Shown here: positions 1 through 6,593 of the stretch, one piece after another
Layout of the letters: the number at the start of each line of letters is the position of its first letter
How positions within the stretch are numbered: position 1 is the first letter of the stretch
NCBI GenBank assembly: GCA_002418825.1
Contig: DIEW01000078.1
Coordinates: 1 to 10,294, forward strand
Direction of reading: 5' to 3'
DNA: 10,294 nucleotides
From: Syntrophaceae bacterium UBA5764
GTDB taxonomy: Bacteria; Desulfobacterota; Syntrophia; Syntrophales; Smithellaceae
Program-made: the position numbers and the translations under genes
The notes under the pieces: model-generated
What the model was told of the DNA's origin: nothing
Seen by the model: the letters and a program-made list of their open reading frames with translations, nothing else
Databases searched by the model: none

Positions 1-581
1 CCGCCGCAAAGCATGGCGTCCTGCAGGCCGTATTTTATTGTTTCATATCCGAAACCGATGGATTGACTCGCCGTCGTGCAGGCAGTGCCCGAAGAGATAA
101 CCCGCCCCGTAATGCCGAACATTTTAGTGATATTGACCGCCGTCGTGTGCACCATGGATTTCAGATAGTCAACCGCGCCGATGCCCTGATAGGATGCCTT
201 GTCTTTTGCTTCAAAAAAAATTTTATAAATATCCCGCTGGACGGTGGGCGAGCCGTGAATGGAGCCGAACGCTACACCCAGCTTGCCGGAGGTTATAAAA
301 TCCTGCGTCAGGCCCGATTGCTCAAGGACTTCCTTGGCGACCTGGCAGGCGTAATAGGCGACAGGCCCCATTGTCTTGCGGTGAGACCTTTTGAAATCGT
401 ATTCAATGGGATAATCCACTGTTCCGTAAACGCGGGAATGAATAAAACGACTGATTAATTCGTCTTCGCGCAGCGGTTTAATCCCTGATTTTCCTTTTAA
501 AAGATTTTCGGTAATCTGCTTTTTGCCGTGGCCGATGGGCGTTATTGCCGAGGCCGCCGTAATAACAACTCTGCGTTCCAT
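1..581 (-). CDS. Beta-ketoacyl-ACP synthase (KAS II/FabF-like), N-terminal part, cut by window edge
   Basis: This is the first 193 codons of a thiolase-fold condensing enzyme; its 3' end lies beyond base 1. It begins MERRVVITAASAITPIGHGK, the usual KAS N-terminus (RVVIT...TPIG). The nucleophilic cysteine is Cys168 in SSGTACTTASQSIG, where FabF proteins carry their active-site Cys. The two catalytic histidines of the family would fall outside the window. The enzyme would condense ACP-bound malonyl units onto a growing acyl-ACP in the cytoplasm. The start is the ATG at 579-581, 6 bases after the ACP stop, so the two genes form one transcript. Context favours a polyene/APE-type ketosynthase over housekeeping FabF. 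The family call is firm; the specific pathway is inferred from the neighbours. Confidence 0.93.
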   Translation of the reverse strand, partial: MERRVVITAASAITPIGHGKKQITENLLKGKSGIKPLREDELISRFIHSRVYGTVDYPIEYDFKRSHRKTMGPVAYYACQVAKEVLEQSGLTQDFITSGKLGVAFGSIHGSPTVQRDIYKIFFEAKDKASYQGIGAVDYLKSMVHTTAVNITKMFGITGRVISSGTACTTASQSIGFGYETIKYGLQDAMLCG

Positions 582-587
582 AAGCTA

Positions 588-851
588 TTATCCCGCCGTT
601 TTTCTTGTCTGAATAATCCTTTCTATATAATCGCAAATCTGATTTATCGTACGGATGTCCATGGCTTGTTTTTTTTCTTCCTGGGTGAGTTCAAAACCAA
701 GCATTTTTTCTATTTCCAGTAACAGCTCGATGGCGTCGATGCTGTCAAATTCATACTTTTCGCGTAAATTGTCGTCCATGCCGGGATTTTCTATCTCAAA
801 TTCCCGCGAAAAAATGTTTTTGATTTCCTGCTCTATTTCCTGACGTGTCAT
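588..851 (-). CDS. Acyl carrier protein of the type II FAS/PKS-like cluster
   Basis: An 87-residue acidic, helical protein with the canonical phosphopantetheine attachment motif FDSIDAIELL. Ser37 is the predicted 4'-phosphopantetheine site. Length and motif fit a stand-alone type II ACP. It would carry starter and extender intermediates between the ligase, ketosynthase, ketoreductase and dehydratase encoded around it. A purine-rich AAGGGAG lies about 14 bases before the ATG, a rather long spacing, but no alternative in-frame start is present between them. The gene is separated from the upstream flavoenzyme by 201 bases and lies 6 bases before the ketosynthase, so ACP and KS may have their own promoter. 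ACP identity is secure. Dedication to an aryl polyene-like product is inferred from context. Confidence 0.95.
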   Translation of the reverse strand: MTRQEIEQEIKNIFSREFEIENPGMDDNLREKYEFDSIDAIELLLEIEKMLGFELTQEEKKQAMDIRTINQICDYIERIIQTRKTAG

Positions 852-1052
852 TGGCTTTTTGCTAACTCCCTTGATTTTTTTTAACAGACATTTTTCTAAT
901 CTTCTACAATTTACCCGCTTTGTGATAATGAGGCCGAAGGACGAAAAGCAATCTCGCCCCTGGAAACAGATTACCGTATACCCTATTAGCTTCCGTATTT
1001 ACAATGAAATTGCACGAAAAGTTAGCATAAATTATTCGCCGCGTCCACAAGA
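852..1052. other. 201-base intergenic gap with possible promoter for the ACP-KS pair
   Basis: No coding sequence is convincing here; the longest open stretch on the plus strand has no family features. On the minus strand a weak sigma70-like pair, TTGTGG (1045-1050) and TATGCT (1024-1029), has a 15-base spacer, shorter than optimal. Part of the gap is occupied by a degenerate dispersed repeat, listed separately. This is the only sizeable gap within the minus-strand cluster, so internal initiation of the ACP-KS unit is plausible but unproven. Confidence 0.3.
922..960. repeat. Degenerate REP-like intergenic repeat
   Basis: The plus strand resembles the widespread proteobacterial intergenic repeat that begins GTCATTGCGAG and ends GACGAAGCAATCTC. 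Here the ends read GTGATAATGAGG and ACGAAAAGCAATCTC. The match is from memory of this repeat type and is clearly decayed, with only a weak CC-GAA-GG hairpin left. It would be a non-coding relic between the flavoenzyme and ACP genes. Confidence 0.45.
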
Positions 1053-2525
1053 TTAAGAATTCCATCCGGTTAGTCGATTAAAACGCTCTGCTCCCGTGAT
1101 TTGCTTGGCGACACTGAATGCCCCCAGGATGCTTCCCAAAACTCCCGGCGCTAACGCGTTTTGCCCCGCCAGAAAGAGGCCGGTCACCGGCACATTATTT
1201 AATGACGCGACTTTCATTAATTGACTGGCGGAACGCAAGACACCGTAGCATGAACCTTCGGGACAATTAATGTAGTCGCGAATGGTTAAGGGCGTGAAGA
1301 TATCGATAATCTGAGCGTTTTTGAGCGGGCCAAAAACTTTTTCGGCTTTCTGCAGAAGTTCACGCCCGATAGCCATTTTTTTTGTTTCGTAAGCGTGACC
1401 GCGTTTTCCGGAGAAGGTGTTTTCCCACTGGTCCCATTCCTTATATAAGGATCTGGTAATAATAGAAAGCAGGTTGCTCTGATGACTGCCACGCCTGATT
1501 TGGTAAAATATTCCGTCTGTTATTGTTCCTTCTTCATCGGCGGTTAACTTGTAGATATTATGTGAAGTTTCCGGATGCACGGTTGCGTCCACGCTTGCTT
1601 GCACGCCGATTACGCCTTCGGTTTCCTTCAATTCCAGGATTCGCTGCCGGTATGACGGGCGGACTGAATGGGGCTGTAGCAGTTTCAGCACAACTTTCGG
1701 ATGAATGTCGGAAATAACAGCATCGGCAGACAGCTCTGCGCCGGATTGCAGCCGTACCCCGTTAATTTTCTTGGCCCCGGTAAGTATTTCATCGGCGCCA
1801 TTGTTTAAGACGAGTTCCCCGCCCAATTCAAGAAAGCGGCGGACGAAGACCTCGGCCATTTTTGAGCCGTTCTCCTTCAGGCGCCAGGCGGACAAGAGGT
1901 AACCGGCCAGGACCATGTGGTGCAAAATTACGGGACATTCTGCTGCCGGCACACCGAAAAGTTGGCAGGGTACGCCAAGTACTGCGCGCAGGCCGGCCGA
2001 CACATCGATATTATCCAGGAATTTGCCGAAGGGTTGATAGTAATCGGTGTTTTGAAAAGGATCTCCCTGGTTAAGCAGGAATGAAGGGTTCGTCATTTGT
2101 TTCATTATCGTCCGCAAATTATTGGTGATAATATCTATTGCCCGGGCTTCGCGGGGGAATGATTTTCGCAGATTATTCCCGTACGCATCAAGATTTACGG
2201 GTAAATCAAAAATAAAATCGTCAAAAATGTAACGGTCGATAAAACCTTCCTGTTCAATTTTAAAAAAGAGTTCACTTACTTGTATCCCCATAAGGGAGAA
2301 CATTTTTCCCAGCGGTTCGTTTTCCCCCAAAGCTCCGACATAATGAACTCCCACGGGGCAATCAATGCCGACACGCCGGTAAGAACGCATCAGGCCGCCG
2401 GGCAGGGGATTTTTCTCCACGATAGTAACCTGATAGTTCAGGCCGGCCAGAAGAATTCCCGCGCTAAGTCCGCCGATACCGGAGCCGATAATAACGATGT
2501 TTTTTCCTTCTATGGTGTTTTTCAT
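1053..2525 (-). CDS. NAD(P)/FAD-dependent oxidoreductase, phytoene desaturase (CrtI)/retinol saturase-like
   Basis: A 490-residue flavoprotein, normal length for the CrtI/CrtISO/retinol-saturase family. The N-terminal dinucleotide-binding fold is clear: GSGIGGLSAG at residues 14-23, ribose-binding Glu37 in VEKN, then the GG doublet in PLPGGLMRS (about 41-48). The C-terminus carries the typical FAD-contact motif LFLAGQNALAPGVLGSILGA. Family members desaturate, saturate or isomerise conjugated hydrocarbon chains, so a polyene acyl chain made by the neighbouring enzymes is a reasonable substrate. This is inference. The gene starts 30 bases after the lipoprotein stop and has only a weak ribosome site (AAGAAC). 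CrtI-like enzymes are not part of the core aryl polyene set I know, but occur in ladderane-type and some other FAS-like clusters. Family call strong, reaction unknown. Confidence 0.85.
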   Translation of the reverse strand: MKNTIEGKNIVIIGSGIGGLSAGILLAGLNYQVTIVEKNPLPGGLMRSYRRVGIDCPVGVHYVGALGENEPLGKMFSLMGIQVSELFFKIEQEGFIDRYIFDDFIFDLPVNLDAYGNNLRKSFPREARAIDIITNNLRTIMKQMTNPSFLLNQGDPFQNTDYYQPFGKFLDNIDVSAGLRAVLGVPCQLFGVPAAECPVILHHMVLAGYLLSAWRLKENGSKMAEVFVRRFLELGGELVLNNGADEILTGAKKINGVRLQSGAELSADAVISDIHPKVVLKLLQPHSVRPSYRQRILELKETEGVIGVQASVDATVHPETSHNIYKLTADEEGTITDGIFYQIRRGSHQSNLLSIITRSLYKEWDQWENTFSGKRGHAYETKKMAIGRELLQKAEKVFGPLKNAQIIDIFTPLTIRDYINCPEGSCYGVLRSASQLMKVASLNNVPVTGLFLAGQNALAPGVLGSILGAFSVAKQITGAERFNRLTGWNS

Positions 2526-2555
2526 TTTAGTTCTTGATAAATATTTTTTGTTCGA

Positions 2556-3203
2556 TCAGTTTCCGAAAGACTGAGCTTCAATCAGTGTCATGACCAGAGA
2601 ATAGTTTGTCCTCTCTTCGGCATGCAGTTCAACGCGCCGATAGATGTTGTCTTTGTCACGGGCGGAGATAAACGTGATATGCCTTTTTATGGCGCCTTCC
2701 GCCGTATAGAGTTTGACAGAAATATCTTTTTCTCGACTGGCCGAAACGTCAATCCATTTTCCGTCATCTTCGAGCCAGCGGCAGACGGTTTCTCCTTCCG
2801 TCAACAAGCCGCTTTGATAAATTTTTCCCTTCGGGGCGAAGAACATTAGTTTTATGTCGTCAATCATTTTCCGGGAAAAATTTTCCGAATTAAAAGGAGG
2901 CAAGGCGCGATTGACCGTCAGCAAGCCGGAATTTTCCTCAGCTTCAAAAAGTACCATTCCTTCCGCGGTCATGATGGCGCAGGACACCTCGCGCGAAACG
3001 GGATCAGCTAATGTAATGCCGATAACGGTGCTGGTGATATTGCCCGGCAGGCGTATTTCAATGGCGTGGATCAGGCGCTGTCTTTCTTTTAAAAAAGGGA
3101 AAGGACAAGTCGTATCACCCGCGCGGGGCGCATCAATTATTTTCGGCAAAGACTGACAGGAGAAAACGAGCAGCGATAAAATCAACACGGCTTTTATTTT
3201 CAT
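2556..3203 (-). CDS. Outer-membrane-type lipoprotein, DUF3261-like
   Basis: A 215-residue protein with a short lipoprotein signal: positive MKIK, a hydrophobic stretch, then a lipobox ending VFSC with acylated Cys16. Residue +2 is Gln rather than Asp, so Lol sorting to the outer membrane is expected. The mature part is beta-rich and ends in HAEERTNYSLVMTLIEAQ. Small lipoproteins of the DUF3261 type accompany LolA-like genes in aryl polyene clusters, and this gene occupies that place. My DUF3261 assignment rests on position, size and general character rather than on a decisive motif. Its ATG overlaps the LolA-like stop codon in an ATGA at 3200-3203, indicating translational coupling. It probably helps place or stabilise the cluster's lipid product in the outer membrane. 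Confidence 0.7.
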   Translation of the reverse strand: MKIKAVLILSLLVFSCQSLPKIIDAPRAGDTTCPFPFLKERQRLIHAIEIRLPGNITSTVIGITLADPVSREVSCAIMTAEGMVLFEAEENSGLLTVNRALPPFNSENFSRKMIDDIKLMFFAPKGKIYQSGLLTEGETVCRWLEDDGKWIDVSASREKDISVKLYTAEGAIKRHITFISARDKDNIYRRVELHAEERTNYSLVMTLIEAQSFGN

Positions 3204-3838
3204 TGTACATCCTGAAAGATTTCTTCGGGGATTGCTTTGTTGATTATTGTGCCGGTGAAGTCGATTTTGGTCACGGAATTTTCGTTTTCGACGATTTTAA
3301 CTGTTTTGACCGCTTTGTCTTTTTTCGACAGCGTGATGAAAATGTTTTCAATCATTCCGGTCATGTTTTTTCCCGTAGGCGTCAACGTGATTTCCATGTT
3401 TTCCGTTTCCTTTAAATCGGCTTGAAAGGAAGGATTCTGATTGAATTTACCGCTCATCCAGGCGCTGATTTCGTTCAGAACGATGCTCATTGCTTGTACT
3501 CCGCCCGTCTGGTCTTCGATGAATTTTCCGCCGGAAAAAAAGTAGCGTTTCGTTTTTCCCTTGTGGGTAATTATCACGCTTTTCAGCGGCTTTAAATATT
3601 CCCAGCGCAGCGAATCGGGGGCGGCGTAGTAAAAGCGGCCTTCCGAAACCAGCGGTTTAGCCAGAATTTTCATTGATTTATTTTGTGTAAATTTGGCCTG
3701 AATGGAGCGGATTTCCGCGGCGTCTTTGCGCAACTGTTCAAAAGCGTCGGCAAAAACGTGGCCGGAGGAGAACAGGAATAATAGAAATAATGCGACGACA
3801 GGAAAAAAAAACGGGGAAAACGTCCGAAAAATTTTCAT
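3200..3838 (-). CDS. LolA-like outer membrane lipoprotein carrier
   Basis: A periplasmic carrier of about 212 residues. A strong signal peptide has positive MKIFR, a Phe/Leu-rich core, and a predicted cleavage after Ala30 in HVFA-DAF. The mature sequence shows the LolA pattern: an early IRSIQAKFTQNKSM segment, then SEGRFYYAAPDSLRWEYLKP, the GxFxxxxPxxxRWEY signature of the family. I choose the ATG at 3836-3838, which overlaps the ketoreductase stop in TGATG, over a TTG six bases earlier (3842-3844), because the TGATG overlap suits termination-reinitiation. In polyene clusters, LolA homologues are thought to ferry the product or a lipidated partner across the periplasm. Housekeeping LolA is the alternative, but the embedding between FabG and a lipoprotein gene argues for a cluster-specific paralogue. 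Confidence 0.88.
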   Translation of the reverse strand: MKIFRTFSPFFFPVVALFLLFLFSSGHVFADAFEQLRKDAAEIRSIQAKFTQNKSMKILAKPLVSEGRFYYAAPDSLRWEYLKPLKSVIITHKGKTKRYFFSGGKFIEDQTGGVQAMSIVLNEISAWMSGKFNQNPSFQADLKETENMEITLTPTGKNMTGMIENIFITLSKKDKAVKTVKIVENENSVTKIDFTGTIINKAIPEEIFQDVQ

Positions 3839-4566
3839 CAGCAAATACCGCCGTTAATATTTACGACCTGTCCGGTCATGTAAGAAGAGTCGTCCGAGCA
3901 TAAGAAGCAAATGACTTTTGCCACTTCCTCCGGTTTGCCCGGGCGTTCCATGGGAATCATTTTTTGCATTTCCAGGATGGGCGTTCCTGCTGTCATTTCC
4001 GTTTCGATTAATCCGGGAGCGACGACATTGACTCTTATCCCGAAGCGCGCCACTTCTTTGGCCAGCGAACGGCACGCGCCGATAATTCCCGCCTTGGCGG
4101 CGGCGTAATTTGCCTGGCCGCGGTTGGGCATGATTCCCGCGACGGAAGATACACAGACAATAGAGCCGCTTTTAGCCTTAACCATCTCCCGCAAAATCGG
4201 TTTGGTTACATTAAAAAAACCTTTGAGCGTGGTGTTGATGACGCTATCCCATTCATCCTCGCCCATCATCATGAAAAGGCCGTCGGCAGTAATTCCGGCG
4301 TTGTTGACCAAAATTCGGATTTTCTTATGCCGGGCGATTATATCCTTAATTTTTTCCGATGTTTGCTGCGCGTTGACCACATCAAACCCGACAATTTCCC
4401 CGTCTGAACCGGCATCCCGCACCAGTTTTAAGGTTTCTTTTGCCGCGTTTTCATTAACATTATAATTAATGACCACAAAATAGCCGGCTTTGGCCAACTC
4501 GACCGCCGTAGCGCGCCCGATTCCCCGGCTTGCTCCGGTAACAAGGGCAACCTTTTTTTCACTCAT
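3838..4566 (-). CDS. fabG: 3-oxoacyl-ACP reductase (FabG-like short-chain dehydrogenase)
   Basis: A 242-residue classical SDR that would reduce 3-ketoacyl-ACP to 3-hydroxyacyl-ACP with NAD(P)H. It has the TGASRGIG cofactor motif (10-17), NNAG (88-91), catalytic Ser141 in VSSVAG, and the Tyr154/Lys158 pair in NYAAAK. It ends in the usual INGG segment followed by IC. The frame is open further upstream, but I place the start at 4564-4566 (MSEKKVALVTG). A GAGGAG ribosome site stands 8 bases ahead, the N-terminus then matches the family, and the ATG overlaps the dehydratase end by 8 bases (ATGAGTGA). This corresponds to the KR of aryl polyene clusters (ApeQ-type). It sits between dehydratase and LolA-like genes, so it is more likely a pathway paralogue than the housekeeping FabG. 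Confidence 0.93.
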   Translation of the reverse strand: MSEKKVALVTGASRGIGRATAVELAKAGYFVVINYNVNENAAKETLKLVRDAGSDGEIVGFDVVNAQQTSEKIKDIIARHKKIRILVNNAGITADGLFMMMGEDEWDSVINTTLKGFFNVTKPILREMVKAKSGSIVCVSSVAGIMPNRGQANYAAAKAGIIGACRSLAKEVARFGIRVNVVAPGLIETEMTAGTPILEMQKMIPMERPGKPEEVAKVICFLCSDDSSYMTGQVVNINGGIC

Positions 4567-5023
4567 TTGCTTGTCTCCTCGCAACATTATATTGATTGAT
4601 GTCCGCCTCATTTAAACGCAGGGCTTGCAATACCATTTTGGCCAGAACATCTTCTCCACTTTTGATTGTTCCTTCAATGACGGCGTAGTTGTCCAGCGAA
4701 TACTTGCTGGTGACAAAAACCGTGAGTCTGGTATTTACGGGAATTTTTGTCACATTGAATTCCGCGCTCTTGATTCCGACCAGCCACCCTTTCACGCTGT
4801 CCTTGCCCTGATTTTTTCTTTTATAACCTTCCACGATAGCCGCCGTCTGGGCGGCGGCTTCAATTAAAACCAGTGCGTCGACACCCCCTTCTTCAAACAG
4901 GGGCCAGGAGGGGCTTACCACCGCAACGGTGATGCCGGAATCTTCCTGGGCATCGAGAACTTCGCTGATTATCTTTATCGGTTCCCGATGCGGGATGATA
5001 CTGTCAATGTCGATATTAAGCAT
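4559..5023 (-). CDS. Hot-dog fold 3-hydroxyacyl-ACP dehydratase (ApeI/ApeP/FabZ-like)
   Basis: A 154-residue single hot-dog domain. The N-terminus has IIPHREPIKII (His12), the hallmark PHRxP turn of FabZ/FabA-related dehydratases. The central helix reads ALVLIEAAAQTAA with Glu55 and Gln59, matching the catalytic E-x-x-AQ helix. The classic FabZ HFPxxPxxPG loop is not evident; the region before the helix reads PSWPLFEEGGVDA, more like the divergent polyene-type dehydratases. It would dehydrate 3-hydroxyacyl-ACP to the trans-2-enoyl form; repeated without enoyl reduction, this gives a conjugated polyene, and no enoyl reductase gene is visible here. It is the first gene of the minus-strand operon. 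Its ribosome site is weak (GGATG about 11 bases ahead). Alternative: a non-catalytic dehydratase partner subunit. Confidence 0.82.
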   Translation of the reverse strand: MLNIDIDSIIPHREPIKIISEVLDAQEDSGITVAVVSPSWPLFEEGGVDALVLIEAAAQTAAIVEGYKRKNQGKDSVKGWLVGIKSAEFNVTKIPVNTRLTVFVTSKYSLDNYAVIEGTIKSGEDVLAKMVLQALRLNEADINQYNVARRQANE

Positions 5024-5193
5024 GGGCTTTTCATCCGCGACCCTTTTAGCTAATGAAAAAAAGCAGTTAAAGTCAACAAAAATCGTTTCCTGTTTTATTT
5101 TTGGCGCGCAAAGTTTCCCGATTTATTTTCAAAGCGAACATTGATTTTTTCCATATTTTCCGTTAAGTTTCCCCAGCGAATAAGCCGTGGAAA
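5024..5193. promoter_or_regulatory. Divergent promoter region between dehydratase operon and AMP ligase
   Basis: A 170-base AT-rich intergenic region separates two outward-facing units. For the minus-strand operon, TTGACT (5071-5076) is a good -35, with TTAGCT (5048-5053) a poor -10 at 17-base spacing. For the plus-strand ligase, TTGATT (5141-5146) and TAAGTT (5164-5169) have a 17-base spacer and lie 24 bases ahead of the ATG. The -10 boxes are weak, so activator dependence is possible. No clear operator palindrome was found. Confidence 0.4.
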
Positions 5194-6588
5194 ATGTTTT
5201 TTATGACGGAAGTGCAAAAAAATAAATTCATCAATTATTATAAAATGATTCTGACTCCGTCCGCAGAGTTGTGCCGGCAGGATTTTACTTTTTCCGGCTA
5301 CAGCTACGGCGAGGTTTTTGAACTGGCCGCGGGCATCAAAAAGATGCTTGCTTCCCGCGGCAGGGACAAAACACTTTGCCTGTGCACGGAGAAAAAATCG
5401 GTAACCGCCGCCTGCATTCTGGCATCACTTGCCGGGGCCTGTCAGTTGATTCTGCCTTATTCTTTTTCCGCGCACGCGCTGACGGAGATGCACGAAGCCA
5501 CCGGTTTCGATGCCGCGATTGCCGACCATCCGGAAGAATTGCCCTCGGGCGTGGAAGTTATCACCCCTCTTTCGGGAAAAATCTCCGACCTGAAACCGGC
5601 AGAACTTCGCGACCCGGATAAGCCGTTTTTGCGCCTTTTTACCGGCGGCTCCACGGGAAAACCCCGGGTCTGGACAAAATCCCCACGCAATCTTCTGGCG
5701 GAAGGTTTTTACTTAAAGGAAAAATTTGAGTTGTCGCCGGACGATTTGTTTGTTGCCACCGTGCCGCCATATCACATTTATGGACTTCTTTTTTCCGTTC
5801 TGGCGCCTTTTGCCGCGCGGGCGCAGATTCTACCGGACATCTACACTTTTCCGCAGGAAATAATTTCCGCGATTAACAAGCACGCGGCCACGGTGCTGAT
5901 CAGCGTGCCCGCCCATTACCGCGCCCTGCTGGTGGATAATCTATCGGTCGAATCTTTGCGCGTAGCCTTTTCTTCATCTGGCGCGCTGGGCCGCGCCGAC
6001 GCCGCGAACTTTTATAAAAAAGCCGGTTTGGGCATAACGGAAATCTACGGCTCCACGGAAACGGGCGGCATTGCCGCACGCAATATCAGCGAAAGCACGG
6101 AAAGCTGGAAACCTTTCGATGTTGTAACATGGAAAATCGACGGCTTGAACGGCAAACGCCTCTGCATTAAATCAGATTTTGCCTCCGAAGAAATGGAGCG
6201 TGACGCGGATGGCTTTTGCATGACCGGAGACGAAGCCGCGCCGGACAAGGATAACCGCTTTATGCTTTTGGGCCGCGCCGATGGTATTGTAAAAGTAGCC
6301 GGCAAAAGAGTTGATTTGATTGAAGTGCAAAATAAAATAAAAACACTGCCGACGGTTGAAGATGTCGTTGTTATATCACTGCCTACCGAAAAAGGGCGCG
6401 AAAGTATTATTGCCGCGCTGGTTGCCTGCGATCTTACCGAAACTCACCTGAAAAAACTCATGATAGAAATGCTCGAACCTTACGCCGTTCCTCGCTGCGT
6501 GAAGATTGTTTCGCGTATCACCAGAACGCCTGCGGGTAAAATTGACCGTTCCAAGATAGAGCAGATACTTCTCTCCGATAAAGATTAA
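5194..6588 (+). CDS. Acyl/aryl AMP ligase (ANL superfamily, ApeH-like)
   Basis: A 464-residue adenylate-forming enzyme, somewhat shorter than typical acyl-CoA synthetases but near aryl polyene ligases. Core motifs in order are LFTGGSTGKP (P-loop, Thr150-Pro157), VPPYHIYGLLF, the SSSGAL segment, IYGSTETGG (Tyr285-Glu289), GRADGIVKVAGKRVD (hinge, Gly360 onward) and the catalytic lysine Lys449 in TPAGKIDR. It would activate a carboxylic acid as acyl-AMP and pass it to CoA or to the ACP phosphopantetheine. In aryl polyene systems this loads the aromatic starter. The window shows no ammonia-lyase, so the substrate is open. The gene is divergent from the operon. Start chosen: ATG 5194 with GTGGA just ahead; a second ATG at 5203 is possible. 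Confidence 0.88.
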   Translation: MFFMTEVQKNKFINYYKMILTPSAELCRQDFTFSGYSYGEVFELAAGIKKMLASRGRDKTLCLCTEKKSVTAACILASLAGACQLILPYSFSAHALTEMHEATGFDAAIADHPEELPSGVEVITPLSGKISDLKPAELRDPDKPFLRLFTGGSTGKPRVWTKSPRNLLAEGFYLKEKFELSPDDLFVATVPPYHIYGLLFSVLAPFAARAQILPDIYTFPQEIISAINKHAATVLISVPAHYRALLVDNLSVESLRVAFSSSGALGRADAANFYKKAGLGITEIYGSTETGGIAARNISESTESWKPFDVVTWKIDGLNGKRLCIKSDFASEEMERDADGFCMTGDEAAPDKDNRFMLLGRADGIVKVAGKRVDLIEVQNKIKTLPTVEDVVVISLPTEKGRESIIAALVACDLTETHLKKLMIEMLEPYAVPRCVKIVSRITRTPAGKIDRSKIEQILLSDKD

Positions 6589-6593
6589 GAAAG

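Noticed and set aside
63..458. 131-codon plus-strand open frame
   Set aside because: It is antisense to the ketosynthase, whose frame carries clear family motifs.
3842..3844. TTG as start of the LolA-like protein
   Set aside because: The ATG at 3836-3838 overlaps the preceding stop in TGATG and gives a standard signal peptide.
4567..4611. 15-residue N-terminal extension of the FabG-like protein
   Set aside because: The ribosome site GAGGAG and family alignment favour the ATG at 4564-4566; the extension only overlaps the dehydratase.
6589..6593. Possible bidirectional terminator between the convergent ligase and exonuclease genes
   Set aside because: Only 5 bases separate the stop codons and no stem-loop with a T-run is seen.
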